Below are positions 36,641 to 46,800 of a DNA stretch of 64,000 nt, piece by piece. The translations under genes and the position numbers were made by a program. The stretch comes from Penelope pileata. Its lineage: Eukaryota > Chordata > Aves > Galliformes > Cracidae. Location: NCBI GenBank assembly GCA_013396635.1, contig WBMW01000071.1:211922-275921 (forward strand), given 5' to 3'. The notes beneath the pieces are model-generated. The model was not told where the DNA came from. It saw only the letters and a program-made list of their open reading frames with translations, and made no database searches. The stretch's first letter is position 1. Every line of letters begins with the position of its first letter.

Positions 36641-39600
36641 AGTTACCATGTGGTTATGACTTGTGGTAATCATTTTGCTCTTCTTTTCAGCCAAAAATGT
36701 CTGAGGCATGCTATTGACAGGCAGGAAATTACTGTATCATGCTACCTAATGCAGAACCTTGTACTTGAAGGATATCTATGGGGTACTTTTCATGGATGCT
36801 GTTCATGCTAGACTGAGAATAAATGGGGACTTCTTTGCCAATTTTACTTCAATCCCTAAATTTATTAGAAAAAAAAAAAAAGATTAAGAATTTTATTTTT
36901 TTTTGGTCTGATGACAAAATGTTTCTGTTTCAAGAAGGAAATCAGAGCTGATGGCAAGGATTTCCTGCAACTCAGCACAATCAAATAGCAACTCCTCTCA
37001 GGGCAGCAGGGAAAGCTGAGAAGGGGAACCATTACATTACAATTTTTCTACATAGCAGCAAGCTCTGAATTAGATCATCTAAAAGCGGCACTAGAGGCAC
37101 TGTTTTTACTCTTCTGTGTTATTGCACATGTTATATAATTGCAGTTGTAAAAGAAATTATCCACTTGGCTGTATGTGGGAGGGAAAGGAGTACATGACAC
37201 ACTGTGTTAAACTATGCAGAATGAGCCAAAAGCAATCAATTAGATACATTCTCTGTCACTACCATTTTCTTCACATATCCTGTAGGGATCCCTGCCCATG
37301 ACAGGTTTATCAGACTAAAAACATGACCTTTGGTAATTTTTTTCCTAAAATTTTACTTCTGTCACATCTTGGCTCCCTGAGCTCGGTTCTCCCTTTCAAG
37401 GTAGTAACAACATTAATAGAAATCTGTTCAATATTGGACCGGTAATCCATGAAGATCTGGGACCGAATATACCATGCCATCTGTTCATGGCAGATAAACA
37501 TTCCGTTCATACAACTGAATTTCATGTTCTTTGTAGTTGTTTTACTGTAGATGATCATGTAAGGTCTGACGCTTTTTAACACAAATTTTACCAGTTGGCT
37601 CTGAGCCGTCTCCAGGCCATGGTAGCCCTTAATTGTTATAAGAAATGAATGTGTTTCATTATCTCGCTTCTCTCTAGGTTATGGTGACATTCATCATGAA
37701 ACATTGCTGACTACAGAAGTTGGATGCACTTCACAACATCCTCTCTCCCCCACTTAATCTGCTCAAAGCCTGCAAAGAATATATCTTTATGGTGTTCTCA
37801 AATTACCTGCCAATTGGAAATTAACCTTAATCAGCAAATCTGAAGGCACAGCAAACACTCTGACATTTACTTTGGCAAGAAGCCCAGGTATTAATCAAGG
37901 GTAGTGGTCCTTCCAGAGACCCTCTGTAGACAATAAAACAAAGCTCCTTAAGAACCTGAGCTCTTCAGAGGAAACGATCCAGACCGATGTAGTAGTGCAC
38001 ATTCATAGTGTCCTGAGTCTTTGGGCTGTGTCTGTGCAGTATCTATAGGGCCCTGGCCAAAAGCAGAAGTTTCCAGCAGCTACCACAGCATCAGTCAGAA
38101 GCAAGAAGGCAACACAGACTAGAAAGACAGGAAGAGCAGAGCCAGCATGAAAGTCAGAGGCAGCATGAGTATAAGACAGATAGACACGTGGATGAAAGTT
38201 AAGCACTCTGTGTATACACATATACATGGAGAGATGTTCTTCCTATCTAAGCTTTCTGAAGCTCAAGCCTTTGCCCCAACTCTGTTAGATTCTCAGGGTT
38301 CGACTCCTGGACAACTGCAAAAACATCATCCAAGCTGTTAGCCTGGGGCAATGTGAAAATAACTCCGTACGACCCTCTGTTTTTCAAACTAAGCTAAGCT
38401 CATTATCTCACATTTTCTAGGGAGTAGGGATGTGTACAAAGAGTGTTTCCATGGCTCAGCTGCCACAGGGGAATTTCTTAAGTAACTTGACTGAATCTGA
38501 GCCCTCAGATCTGCAGCTGACCAATGCCTATTTTTGCAAACAAATTACTAGGGCAGAGCTAGACACTTTTATACATCTGCAGGCCATGCCTGCAAATATT
38601 TACCTTCCGTGCAGTACAGACACAGATAGATGAGCTATTTGTAACTCAGCCCAGCAGTTCAGGCTGTCGTGGGAAGAGTTAGAACAGAAATTTCCTCCCT
38701 TTACAGAGCAAACACAGTCCATGTTGCTCATAACCTGTACAATTAATAAATAAGCAATTTTTCCATTTATGTAAAAAAAAAAAGTTCATTGTGCTTTTTA
38801 TTTTTCCAATAAGCCTCTTTGATTATTTCTCTCCCTTGCCTAAAAGAACATTAGTTGGGTTTTTTTTTTGATTTTTGAAAAAGCAAAATGTTTCATTCCA
38901 ATTCAAATAAGATATATCACTTCTGATTCCCAAGAAACCCTCATTCATTTTACAAATGCAAGCAAGAAATATTCTTGCATTTGGGTTTCTTCAGAGAACT
39001 GCAGGATACACAGATCTGATTGGCAGTGAAGCACGTATCTAAATGATAAATATTTCCCAAAACCTTGGATATTTTACTTTCTAAATAAGATCTGTTCCCA
39101 AAACTGGACTTCTCGTACTAAAACCAAATCTGGGATTACTGCAGGAACAAATAGCTGTCAGAAGCATAATCAAATACTTAATGCTGCTTTGAATTGCTCT
39201 GTCAAGTAAAACTCAGCTGCTTTGTTGCTCTTCTTTTGCCTTTGCTGTATTTGCAGTAAGGTCCTCCGGTTTGCAAGAATTTAGCTCAGATTAAAAGTCA
39301 CAATTAGCTGCTAGTGTTTCTGCTCCTTAATCTCACAGAAGCTATCTTCACCGCCCCTCTAAGCCTTGCACACTCTCATCTAATTTAACAGCCAGGGGCA
39401 CAGTGATGGGAGACAACAGTAACTCAAAGATCTCACTCCCACAAGCACAGGGGATCTCAGTGTATCTACAACTAGATGGATTTGCTTTCTTAGCACTATA
39501 AGCAGAAAGCACGTGGATTATGGAATCAGCATGCATAAACCTGCTTTGAGACCTGTTCTTCTCAATGCAAATGGTCCCAAATGTTTGCTGGTTTTATTTC

Positions 39601-40064
39601 TACTGGTGGCCTGCACCCAGAGTTTGAATGCTGAAGTTTCTCAGCTGAAAATCTGGCAAAAGGATTGCTCTCTATCAGCATCCATTGTCCATCACCCTCC
39701 TCTCCCTTGAACTGGGGAGTTTCCGGCTGCAGTGCTTGGAGGGCAGCTGGAAAGACCACTCCACAGAAGAGCATGCCTTCATTTAACATAAGTTAGCTTG
39801 CAGCTTCTACGAGATAACATTTTCAAAATAAAAGAACTTGTTGTCGAGCTAGGCAGTTATTTAATGAAAGACTGATGTTTTCCACATGGAAAATTGACAT
39901 TTTAGCTAAAATTACTTTTTGCATTGAAAACAAAGGAACCAGAATATAATAGTCGGCCCTAACACCTGAGAACAGTCACTCCGAGATAATTCCAGCCCAG
40001 TATGCTGTTATGGACAGTTACTACTGTCTCACACATTCTCAGAGCTTTTTCTTGCAAGAGGGGT
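36641..40064. other. Intergenic DNA upstream of OPTN
   Basis: No gene or transposon recognised. Several A/T homopolymer runs are present, for example at about 36,870-36,905 and 38,770-38,782. Confidence 0.45.
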
Positions 40065-40348
40065 GTCAATCTCTTTTCTCAGGTGACAAGTGATAGGATG
40101 CGAGGAAACAGTCTCAAGTTGCTCTGGTGAAGGTTTAGACTGGATATCAGGAAGAATGTCTTCACAGAGGGGGTGGTCAGGCACTGGAACGGGCTGTCCA
40201 GGGAGGTGCTGGAGTCCCCATCCCTGGAGGTATTTAAGAGATGTGTGAACATGGCACTAAGGGACATGGAACTCTGTAGGTTAGGTTGATAGTTATACAT
40301 GATGGCACTGAAAGTCTTTTCCAACCTAAGATATTCTATAATTCTGCT
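40065..40348 (+). mobile_element. CR1 LINE 3'-end fragment
   Basis: Plus-strand CR1 end of about 280 bases: GACTGGATATCAGGAAGAAT, CAGGCACTGGAACGGGCTGT, CCAGGGAGGTGCTGGAGTCC and CCCTGGAGGTATTTAAGAG. It ends TTTTCCAACCTAAGATATTC plus TATAATTCT. Confidence 0.93.
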
Positions 40349-40899
40349 CTCATTGGCGATTCATCGCTTTCACATCTCTCTGTTGACACACAGTGTGTTC
40401 CCTGGAGAGTCTGACCAGCATCAGTGATTGCTTCTGCCACACTGAGCCTGCCTGGTAAGGCAGATGCCTGCTGAGGCTCTGCTAGGCCCACTGCAGTCCT
40501 CACCTTCCCTGCTGGATTTTGTTCTGGGTCCCCATTGAGTCCCACACTGGTTTCTCTGAACAGAAACCTGCACAGGAAGGGAGGTGCTGTGTGCCCAGGT
40601 GTGGGCCATGGCTGCGGAGCTGTGGAAGACGTGGAGCTCCCTTCTCCATGCCTACCCTACACACAGTTCATAGCAGGTCAGTGGAGGTCTGTTGAGGTGG
40701 GGTTGCTTCACCCATCTTACAGCCTTTGGTTGCATGGGACTTGGCTGTCCTGCCACCTCCAAGGCCTCCACCCGGACAGGAAAAACAAGGAGCTCCATAG
40801 GGAGGCCTAGGGGCCCCTCAGACAGACAGGGACCTGTCCCCAGAGAAGCCCATCTCTCTCCACATCCCCAGGGTCAGGCTAAGCAAGATGCTCTGCCCT
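40349..40899. other. Intergenic DNA
   Basis: Lies between two CR1 copies. The right half (from about 40,800) may already be divergent CR1 ORF2 sequence. No gene is seen. Confidence 0.35.
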
Positions 40900-41811
40900 G
40901 GGCACTCTCCCCTCTGCAGGGATCAGCACTGTTTAACATCTTCATCAGTGACATGGACAGCAGGATTGAGTGCACCCTCAGCAAGTTCGCAGACGCCAAG
41001 TTGAGTGGTGCAGGTGATATAACAGAAGGAAGGGATGTCATCCAGAGGGACCTCGACAGGCTTGAGAGTTAGGCTGATTCAAACCTCATGAAGTCCAATA
41101 AGGCCACGTGCAAGGTCCAGCACCTGGGCCAGGGCATTCCCAAGCATAAATGCAGGCTGAGCAGGGAATGGACAGACAGCATCCCTGAGAAGAAGGACGT
41201 AGGAGTGTTACTTGATTAAAAACTGAACATGAGTGAGCAATGTGCCCTCGCAGCCCAGAAAGCCAACTGGATCCTGGACTGCACCAAGAGAAGTGTGGCC
41301 AGCAGGGCCAGGGAGGTGATCCTGCCCCTCCGCTCTGCTCTGGTGAGAGCTCACCTGCAGTACCGTGCCCAGCTCTGGGGCCCCAACACAAGGACCTGGA
41401 CCTGTTGGAGGGAGCCCAGAGGGCCACAAGGATGATCAGAGGACTGAAGAACCTCTCTATGAAGACAGGCCAAGAAAGCTGGGGTTGTTCAGCCTGCAGA
41501 AGGCTCTGGGGAGGCTTTATAGCAGCCTTTCAGTACCTAACGGGGTCCTGCAGGGCAGATGGGGAGAGGCTTTTTATCAGGGAACACAGTGACAGAACAA
41601 GGGGTAACAGCTTTCAACTAAAAGAGAGTAGATTTAGATTAGATGCAAGGAAGAAATTCTTCACCGTGAGGGTGGCTAAAAATAGGAACAAGCTGCCCAG
41701 GAAAGCTGTGGGTGCCTGGAGGTGCTCGAGTTCAGGTTGGATGGGGCATTGAGCAACCTGGTTTAGTGCAAGGTGTCCCGCCCGCGTCAGGGGGGTTGGA
41801 GCCGGGTGATG
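40900..41811 (+). mobile_element. CR1 LINE with degenerate reverse-transcriptase domain
   Basis: About 900 bases of CR1 in plus orientation. The first part encodes the RT palm region (GSALFNIFISDMDSRIECTL, then FADAKLSG). The motif normally reads FADD-x-KLSG in CR1, so the second catalytic aspartate is lost. The frame stops soon after and later ORF2 pieces are in other frames. The 3' region (ACAAGGGGTAACAGCTTTCA, AGATGCAAGGAAGAAATTCT, TTGGATGGGGCATTGAGCAA) reaches GGGGGTTGGAGCCGGGTGAT but lacks the usual octamer end. It runs directly into an oppositely oriented CR1 end. Confidence 0.92.
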
Positions 41812-41934
41812 ATAGAATCACAGAATGGCTGGGTTGGAAGGGATCGCCCAGTTCCAGCCCCTCTGCCATCGGCAGGGCTGCCACCCACCCACCCGCTCAG
41901 GTTCCGTCAGGGCCCCATCCAGCCCGGCAGCGCC
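41812..41934 (-). mobile_element. CR1 LINE 3'-end fragment at the OPTN CpG-island edge
   Basis: Reverse-complement CR1 end: TAGAATCACAGAATGGCTGG, GTTGGAAGGGATCGCCCAGT, TCCAGCCCCTCTGCCAT and CCCCATCCAGCCCGGC. It joins the plus-strand CR1 tail to tail and ends where the OPTN CpG island begins. It is unusually CpG-rich compared with other copies. Confidence 0.9.
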
Positions 41935-41980
41935 TCGGAGCCGCTGGGCCGGGCAGGCAGCCGGCAGGAAGCGCTGAGCC

Positions 41981-41992
41981 GGGGAAATCCCC
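41981..41992. promoter_or_regulatory. OPTN: NF-kB (kB) site
   Basis: GGGGAAATCCCC is a perfect palindrome fitting the GGGRNWYYCC consensus for NF-kB dimers. The human OPTN promoter is known to be induced by TNF through NF-kB, and optineurin itself dampens NF-kB signalling, so a feedback role is plausible. Binding is inferred from the motif. Confidence 0.6.
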
Positions 41993-42070
41993 TCGGAGGA
42001 GGCGGGGACGGCGGTGACGGCAGTCAGCTGAGCCGGGCCGGGCCGCTGCCATGGGCACGCCGTGAGCGGG
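41993..42070 (+). other. OPTN: Candidate 5' non-coding exon of OPTN with upstream ORF
   Basis: This GC-rich stretch ends in GCGGG followed by GTGAGC at 42,071, a near-consensus splice donor. It contains an ATG in a strong initiation context (GCTGCCATGG). The exon start is not determined, and its use is inferred from position and splice-site quality only. Confidence 0.35.
42051..42065 (+). other. Upstream ORF of four residues (ATG to TGA)
   Basis: ATGGGCACGCCGTGA with a near-ideal Kozak context, five bases before the candidate splice donor. If it lies in the 5' leader it would be a minimal upstream ORF capable of limiting OPTN translation. Confidence 0.35.
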
Positions 42071-42205
42071 GTGAGCGCTGCCTGGGGCCGGGGCTGCGGG
42101 CTGGGGAGGGCGCGGGTATCGGCGGTCGTGGCCCCCACAGGTTCTGAGGCGATGGAGAGGGGCCGGGAGGCCGCTTCTCCTCACCCTGCCCGGAGGCGGC
42201 TCCCG

Positions 42206-42215
42206 GTGACTCAGC
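42206..42215 (+). promoter_or_regulatory. OPTN: Antioxidant response element / AP-1-type site
   Basis: GTGACTCAGC fits RTGACNNNGC, the NRF2-small MAF consensus, and includes the AP-1 core TGACTCA. Within the CpG island, about 140 bases after the candidate first exon. Confidence 0.45.
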
Positions 42216-42403
42216 GGCTCCGGGGTGGGCCTACGGGGAGGGTGGGCCGCGCCGGGAAAGGAGCGAGGGGGAAGCGGCGCTGCGGGGCTCCCAGCGGTGC
42301 CCTCGGCTGCAGCCGCGTCTGCCCGGGGCGGGAGCGGCCGTGAGCGGGAGGGAGAGGGCGCCTCGGCGCTGCCCGGTGTCTGGGTGTCGGGTGTGGGGGG
42401 ACA

Positions 42404-42413
42404 GAAAGCGAAA
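42404..42413 (+). promoter_or_regulatory. OPTN: Interferon-response-like (IRF) site
   Basis: GAAAGCGAAA fits the GAAANNGAAA core recognised by IRF factors. Optineurin acts in TBK1-IRF3 signalling and is interferon-inducible in mammals, so a functional site is plausible. Inference from motif. Confidence 0.4.
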
Positions 42414-42600
42414 GCTTGAAGCTGAAAGTCGGCGGAAACGTCATCTCGGGGTTAAAACAAAACCGAGAGCGTTTGGAGGCCGCGAGGCTGCCCCGCTCCT
42501 GTTGGCGGGAGGTGGGGGCTCCGATCCGGGCACGGTGGGGTCAGAGCTCTCCCGGGCCCGGGCCGGTGAGTGCCCCTAAAGGGGCAGGGAACGGCGAGAG

Positions 42601-42693
42601 TCCCAGAGGTGGCTCGGGAATCACATGCTTTATTCGTGCAGCCCTCTGAGGGATTAATGGGATGTGGAGACTCATGGATGTTTTGGTGTAGTG
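42601..42693. other. OPTN 5' intron, up to the gap
   Basis: Short resolved piece after the CpG island. No exon recognised. Confidence 0.4.
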
Positions 42694-43466
42694 NNNNNNN
42701 NNNNNNNNNNNNNNNNNNNNNNNNNNNNNNNNNNNNNNNNNNNNNNNNNNNNNNNNNNNNNNNNNNNNNNNNNNNNNNNNNNNNNNNNNNNNNNNNNNNN
42801 NNNNNNNNNNNNNNNNNNNNNNNNNNNNNNNNNNNNNNNNNNNNNNNNNNNNNNNNNNNNNNNNNNNNNNNNNNNNNNNNNNNNNNNNNNNNNNNNNNNN
42901 NNNNNNNNNNNNNNNNNNNNNNNNNNNNNNNNNNNNNNNNNNNNNNNNNNNNNNNNNNNNNNNNNNNNNNNNNNNNNNNNNNNNNNNNNNNNNNNNNNNN
43001 NNNNNNNNNNNNNNNNNNNNNNNNNNNNNNNNNNNNNNNNNNNNNNNNNNNNNNNNNNNNNNNNNNNNNNNNNNNNNNNNNNNNNNNNNNNNNNNNNNNN
43101 NNNNNNNNNNNNNNNNNNNNNNNNNNNNNNNNNNNNNNNNNNNNNNNNNNNNNNNNNNNNNNNNNNNNNNNNNNNNNNNNNNNNNNNNNNNNNNNNNNNN
43201 NNNNNNNNNNNNNNNNNNNNNNNNNNNNNNNNNNNNNNNNNNNNNNNNNNNNNNNNNNNNNNNNNNNNNNNNNNNNNNNNNNNNNNNNNNNNNNNNNNNN
43301 NNNNNNNNNNNNNNNNNNNNNNNNNNNNNNNNNNNNNNNNNNNNNNNNNNNNNNNNNNNNNNNNNNNNNNNNNNNNNNNNNNNNNNNNNNNNNNNNNNNN
43401 NNNNNNNNNNNNNNNNNNNNNNNNNNNNNNNNNNNNNNNNNNNNNNNNNNNNNNNNNNNNNNNNNN
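42694..43466. other. Assembly gap (773 N)
   Basis: All bases are N. It is followed by a 30-bp minisatellite, so the array probably fills part of the gap. Further 5' non-coding OPTN exons could be hidden here. Confidence 0.99.
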
Positions 43467-43480
43467 AGTGGGGTCAGAGG

Positions 43481-43620
43481 GATTGGGTGGTACATGCTAT
43501 GGTTGGGTTGGGTGCGATGTGCCGTGTTGTGGCTGGGTTGGAAGGTATGTGCCATGTTATGGCTGAGTTGGGTGGTACATGTGTGTTGTGGCTGGGTTGG
43601 GTGGGTACGTGCCGTGTTGT
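43481..43620 (+). repeat. 30-bp minisatellite in the OPTN 5' intron
   Basis: Four copies of 29-31 bases (43,501-43,530, 43,531-43,560, 43,561-43,589, 43,590-43,620) and a partial copy before them. Each begins GGCTGGGTTGGGTGG-like and ends GTGCCGTGTTGT-like. The array stops at an unresolved base (43,621), only 14-27 bases before the first coding exon's acceptor. Confidence 0.93.
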
Positions 43621-43649
43621 NTACTGACCTCACAGTGGTCACTTCAGAG

Positions 43650-43815
43650 ATGTCCGGCAAGTCACAGAGCTGTCCTACTGGAAATGGAGAGCATCGCGGG
43701 AGTAAAATGGAAAATGGAACGGACGGTGTGGCTCCCCCTGCCCTCAGTACCTACACGCCAGAAGAGATGGTACAGCAGATGAAAGAACTGATCACCGAGA
43801 ACAACGAGTTAAAAG
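43650..43815 (+). CDS. OPTN: OPTN coding exon 1
   Basis: Encodes residues 1-55 and the first base of E56, beginning MSGKSQSCPTG and including TYTPEEMVQQMKELITEN. Donor GTGAAT at 43,816. Possible acceptors are CACAG (exon from 43,636) and TTCAG (exon from 43,648). A branch-like CTGAC at 43,625-43,629 favours the second. The start ATG has G at -3. The following 1.84-kb intron shows no repeat. Confidence 0.95.
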
Positions 43816-46800
43816 GTGAATGTGAATGCGAATCAGTCTTGACGTGCAAAAGGCCTAGGTCTCTTCTGCAGGTTTTTTGCTCTGTGGGTGTGAATTCTGT
43901 GTTCATTTGGCCTTTCTGGGTAAGATTTTATACCTGAGCAGCATTCACTGTGTAAGCAACTCTGCAGATGGTAATGCCAATTTGATAGGACGCATCAGAT
44001 TGGATTGGTATGGAAGATTAGGGAGAGAATAGCCCAATTTATGGGTGACTTATTTGCTTCAGAACTTCACACATAATCAGTATGGTACTGTGTATTTTAG
44101 GAGACTAAGTGAAAAATGTCTTGCTGTGATATGCTCTTTGCTTATCAGCCTTTAAAAGCTTTTTTGGGGGTTGCATTTTAGAATGGTTGGGCATCGCCAT
44201 TCCAGATGGGCTAACATTGTGCCATAGCTACATCAGCAGGATGGGTACTGTACAGCTCCCAGAACAGTTTGGGTTAGGATGCTCTCTGAAAGGAGCAGAA
44301 TCCTCACTGGCAGAGAGGGGAGTTGAAGCAGACTGTCCCTCACTGTTACAGTAACCGTTTTGAAAGTTCAGATGTTGTAGCATCCTCTGTACTTCAGAAC
44401 AAAGTAACATCCATGGCTGGGTCTAACTAGGAGAAACCAATAGGTTTCCCTGAAAATGCCAAATGGTTGAAACCTTTTAGGTAAGATAACTTTGTTTCTT
44501 GATCCCAAAAGTTTAGGTATGAGGTATATTTTTTATTTTTAAATGGTTAGAGGAAACCTAAGGGATTTGGGAAGTTAAATGGAAATGACAGAGGTACTTC
44601 ACTTTTTATATGGCAACGGAGCATGAAGTCACACGTCTTGTGTGCTGTGGTTTTGGTGTTCAAATTCCACCTGAATCATTTCTGGACCTGGTCCAAGTTC
44701 TCTGCCTGGGAGTCTCATGGGTATCTGGAAGGAAAGTTGCCTCGAGAAGCACCTCTGGTATTCTGCTAAAAGTCCCTACATCATATAAGATTATGTTTCA
44801 GGACAACAGTTGCAGCCACTGTAACTCATACCTTGCAGAATCATTCTCCAGAGTTACATATATTTACATACCCTGAAGAACCTTTTGGCAATTTATAAGA
44901 TGATATCAAGACATAATGGCAGTTTCTGCAAAATACAATGTGTAAAAGATTTTCAAGCAACTGGCTTTGAGTTTGTTGCTTTAAAAAGCAAGTCTAAAAT
45001 ACTTTCATTGACTTCATAAAAATCTTGTAAGCGTTTTGCTGTAGTGAGACTGACGTTGCTACATATCAACTCACTGACTTTGTTACATACACCTGGCTTC
45101 CCAGCCAGGAAGAAATGACATTGCTGCAAGTTTCCAGTTAAATTTTTTTCAATGCTTTTAATCAAATCTTAACCGAGTGTTCAAGCAGAGCATTGTTGGA
45201 TATATTTGACACTTTCGATTTGATAGCAGCTGTTTTCAGGTAGTGAATTATAACTCTAGAAAGTCCATTTCCCTACTGAATTTCAGCAGTTTCAGAGTCT
45301 TAGTTCAGTAGTTTCATATGCATTGCTTGTGTACATAACAGATGCAAGATAACAAGTACTTCATGTGAGCAATGCTTCTTGCTTGTATTTCTTGGCTTAG
45401 CAATAATTCAAGGAGTGAGAGTGTGAGCATGTTATTTCAGCAGTGGTTTTCATGGTATTTATTATAGTGCTCAGGAGCTATAACAAGTTTCATTTTGGTT
45501 CACTAAGACACATGAGAAGGAGGTTTGCATTTCATATCTGATTACTGCTTACCCCTTTGATACTGAAGAATGCTGAGCCCAGTGTAGAGGAAATCTGCTG
45601 TTTCATTGACAGAGTGCTAATGTGAGTCAATGACTTGTCTCTGGCTATCATTTAGAAGCCATGAAGTTGCATAACCAAGCCATGAAGGACCGCTACGAAG
45701 AACTTTCTGTCTGGCGAGAGAAGCAAAAAGAAGAACGAGAATTCTACGAGGCAAAGTTTAAAGAAGCTAAGCAGTGCTTGCTAGCCAAGTGCATTGAAAA
45801 TGAAGAGCTACAGCAACAACTTCAGAGCTTAAAGGAAAAAGAAGGAGGAGCTGAAATGGTAAATAAGAAAAGATCGGATAGACATACATTTAAATTAGAG
45901 GTCAGGACCTTTTATGTGTGAGGTTTTTACTGTTGGGTTGACTTCATCCCTCTCTTTCCTTCTTAGATTGTCTGTTTCTCAGCACAGTTTGATTGCTTTG
46001 GTATTTGTGTTTCTGGAGCAAATCTGACATGTAACCAAAAAAAAAAGAGAGAGAGACCTGCCATCTGTTTTTATTGCATCTTTCACCTCTCATGAAAGCC
46101 TTTTTACTGAGGTTCAGATTAGATTTGTTTTCCAGCTATTCCGTTTCAGTCTGACTGAGCTTTCTTCCTTTGTCTAACCTTCAGGTCTGTAACAAGTAGT
46201 TTCCAACATTGCAGGTGAGTGCTTAAGAGCCAGGTAACATCAATTTGCAGGTAGTACCAAATAGACCTACGGAAAAAATCTAACAAAACAAAACCTACTT
46301 TGTGTCCCACATTGTTACATGAAGAGTGTTTAACAAGAAGTTTCATGCAGAGCCAAAGCAATGAATCTTGGTATATGGTACCTCCAGTACTCATGTGGAT
46401 TCTCTGTTGCCTGCTGTAGGATGAGTGTATCAGCCTTTTTCTCCATCATAGACTGTCCTTTCCTCTCATGTTTTATGGAACTCCGTAACAAATTTTACAG
46501 GATATAAATTGAAATTGGTCAGTGAGTTCAAAAGTTAGGGAGGAGAAGAAAGTCTTGTATAAACCATGTGATTGTGCAAGTATGACTTTGTTAGGAAATC
46601 AGGTTAAAAGTTGTTTTTCAGGATTGTCAAGGAAGCTCAGAACTTAATCTATCTGAAGTAGATTTTACGGGGAAGTGGGGTATTTATTCTGCCCATGTCT
46701 ATTTTAGAACTTCTTGTAGTTTGGATACTTAAAGTGTGTTATTGATAGAGTAATCCAATCTCCTAAAGCAATCCAACATCCAGAAAGGAAAAATAAATCT

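Larger units (their letters stand above)
41935..42600 (+). promoter_or_regulatory. OPTN: CpG island, presumed OPTN promoter and first exon
   Basis: Very GC- and CpG-rich block directly upstream of OPTN on its coding strand, with several GGGCGG/GGCGGG boxes and no evident TATA box. It is therefore a housekeeping-type promoter. It contains a palindromic kB site (41,981-41,992), an antioxidant-response/AP-1-type site (42,206-42,215) and an interferon-response-like site (42,404-42,413). The transcription start and the 5' non-coding exon(s) cannot be placed exactly; a good donor lies at 42,071. Confidence 0.8.

Noticed and set aside
41208..41752. Several open frames of 70-170 codons
   Set aside because: They are frames of the degenerate CR1 at 40,900-41,811.
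42452..43937. Long open frames across the second N gap
   Set aside because: Same artefact. Only 43,650-43,815 within them is real OPTN coding sequence.
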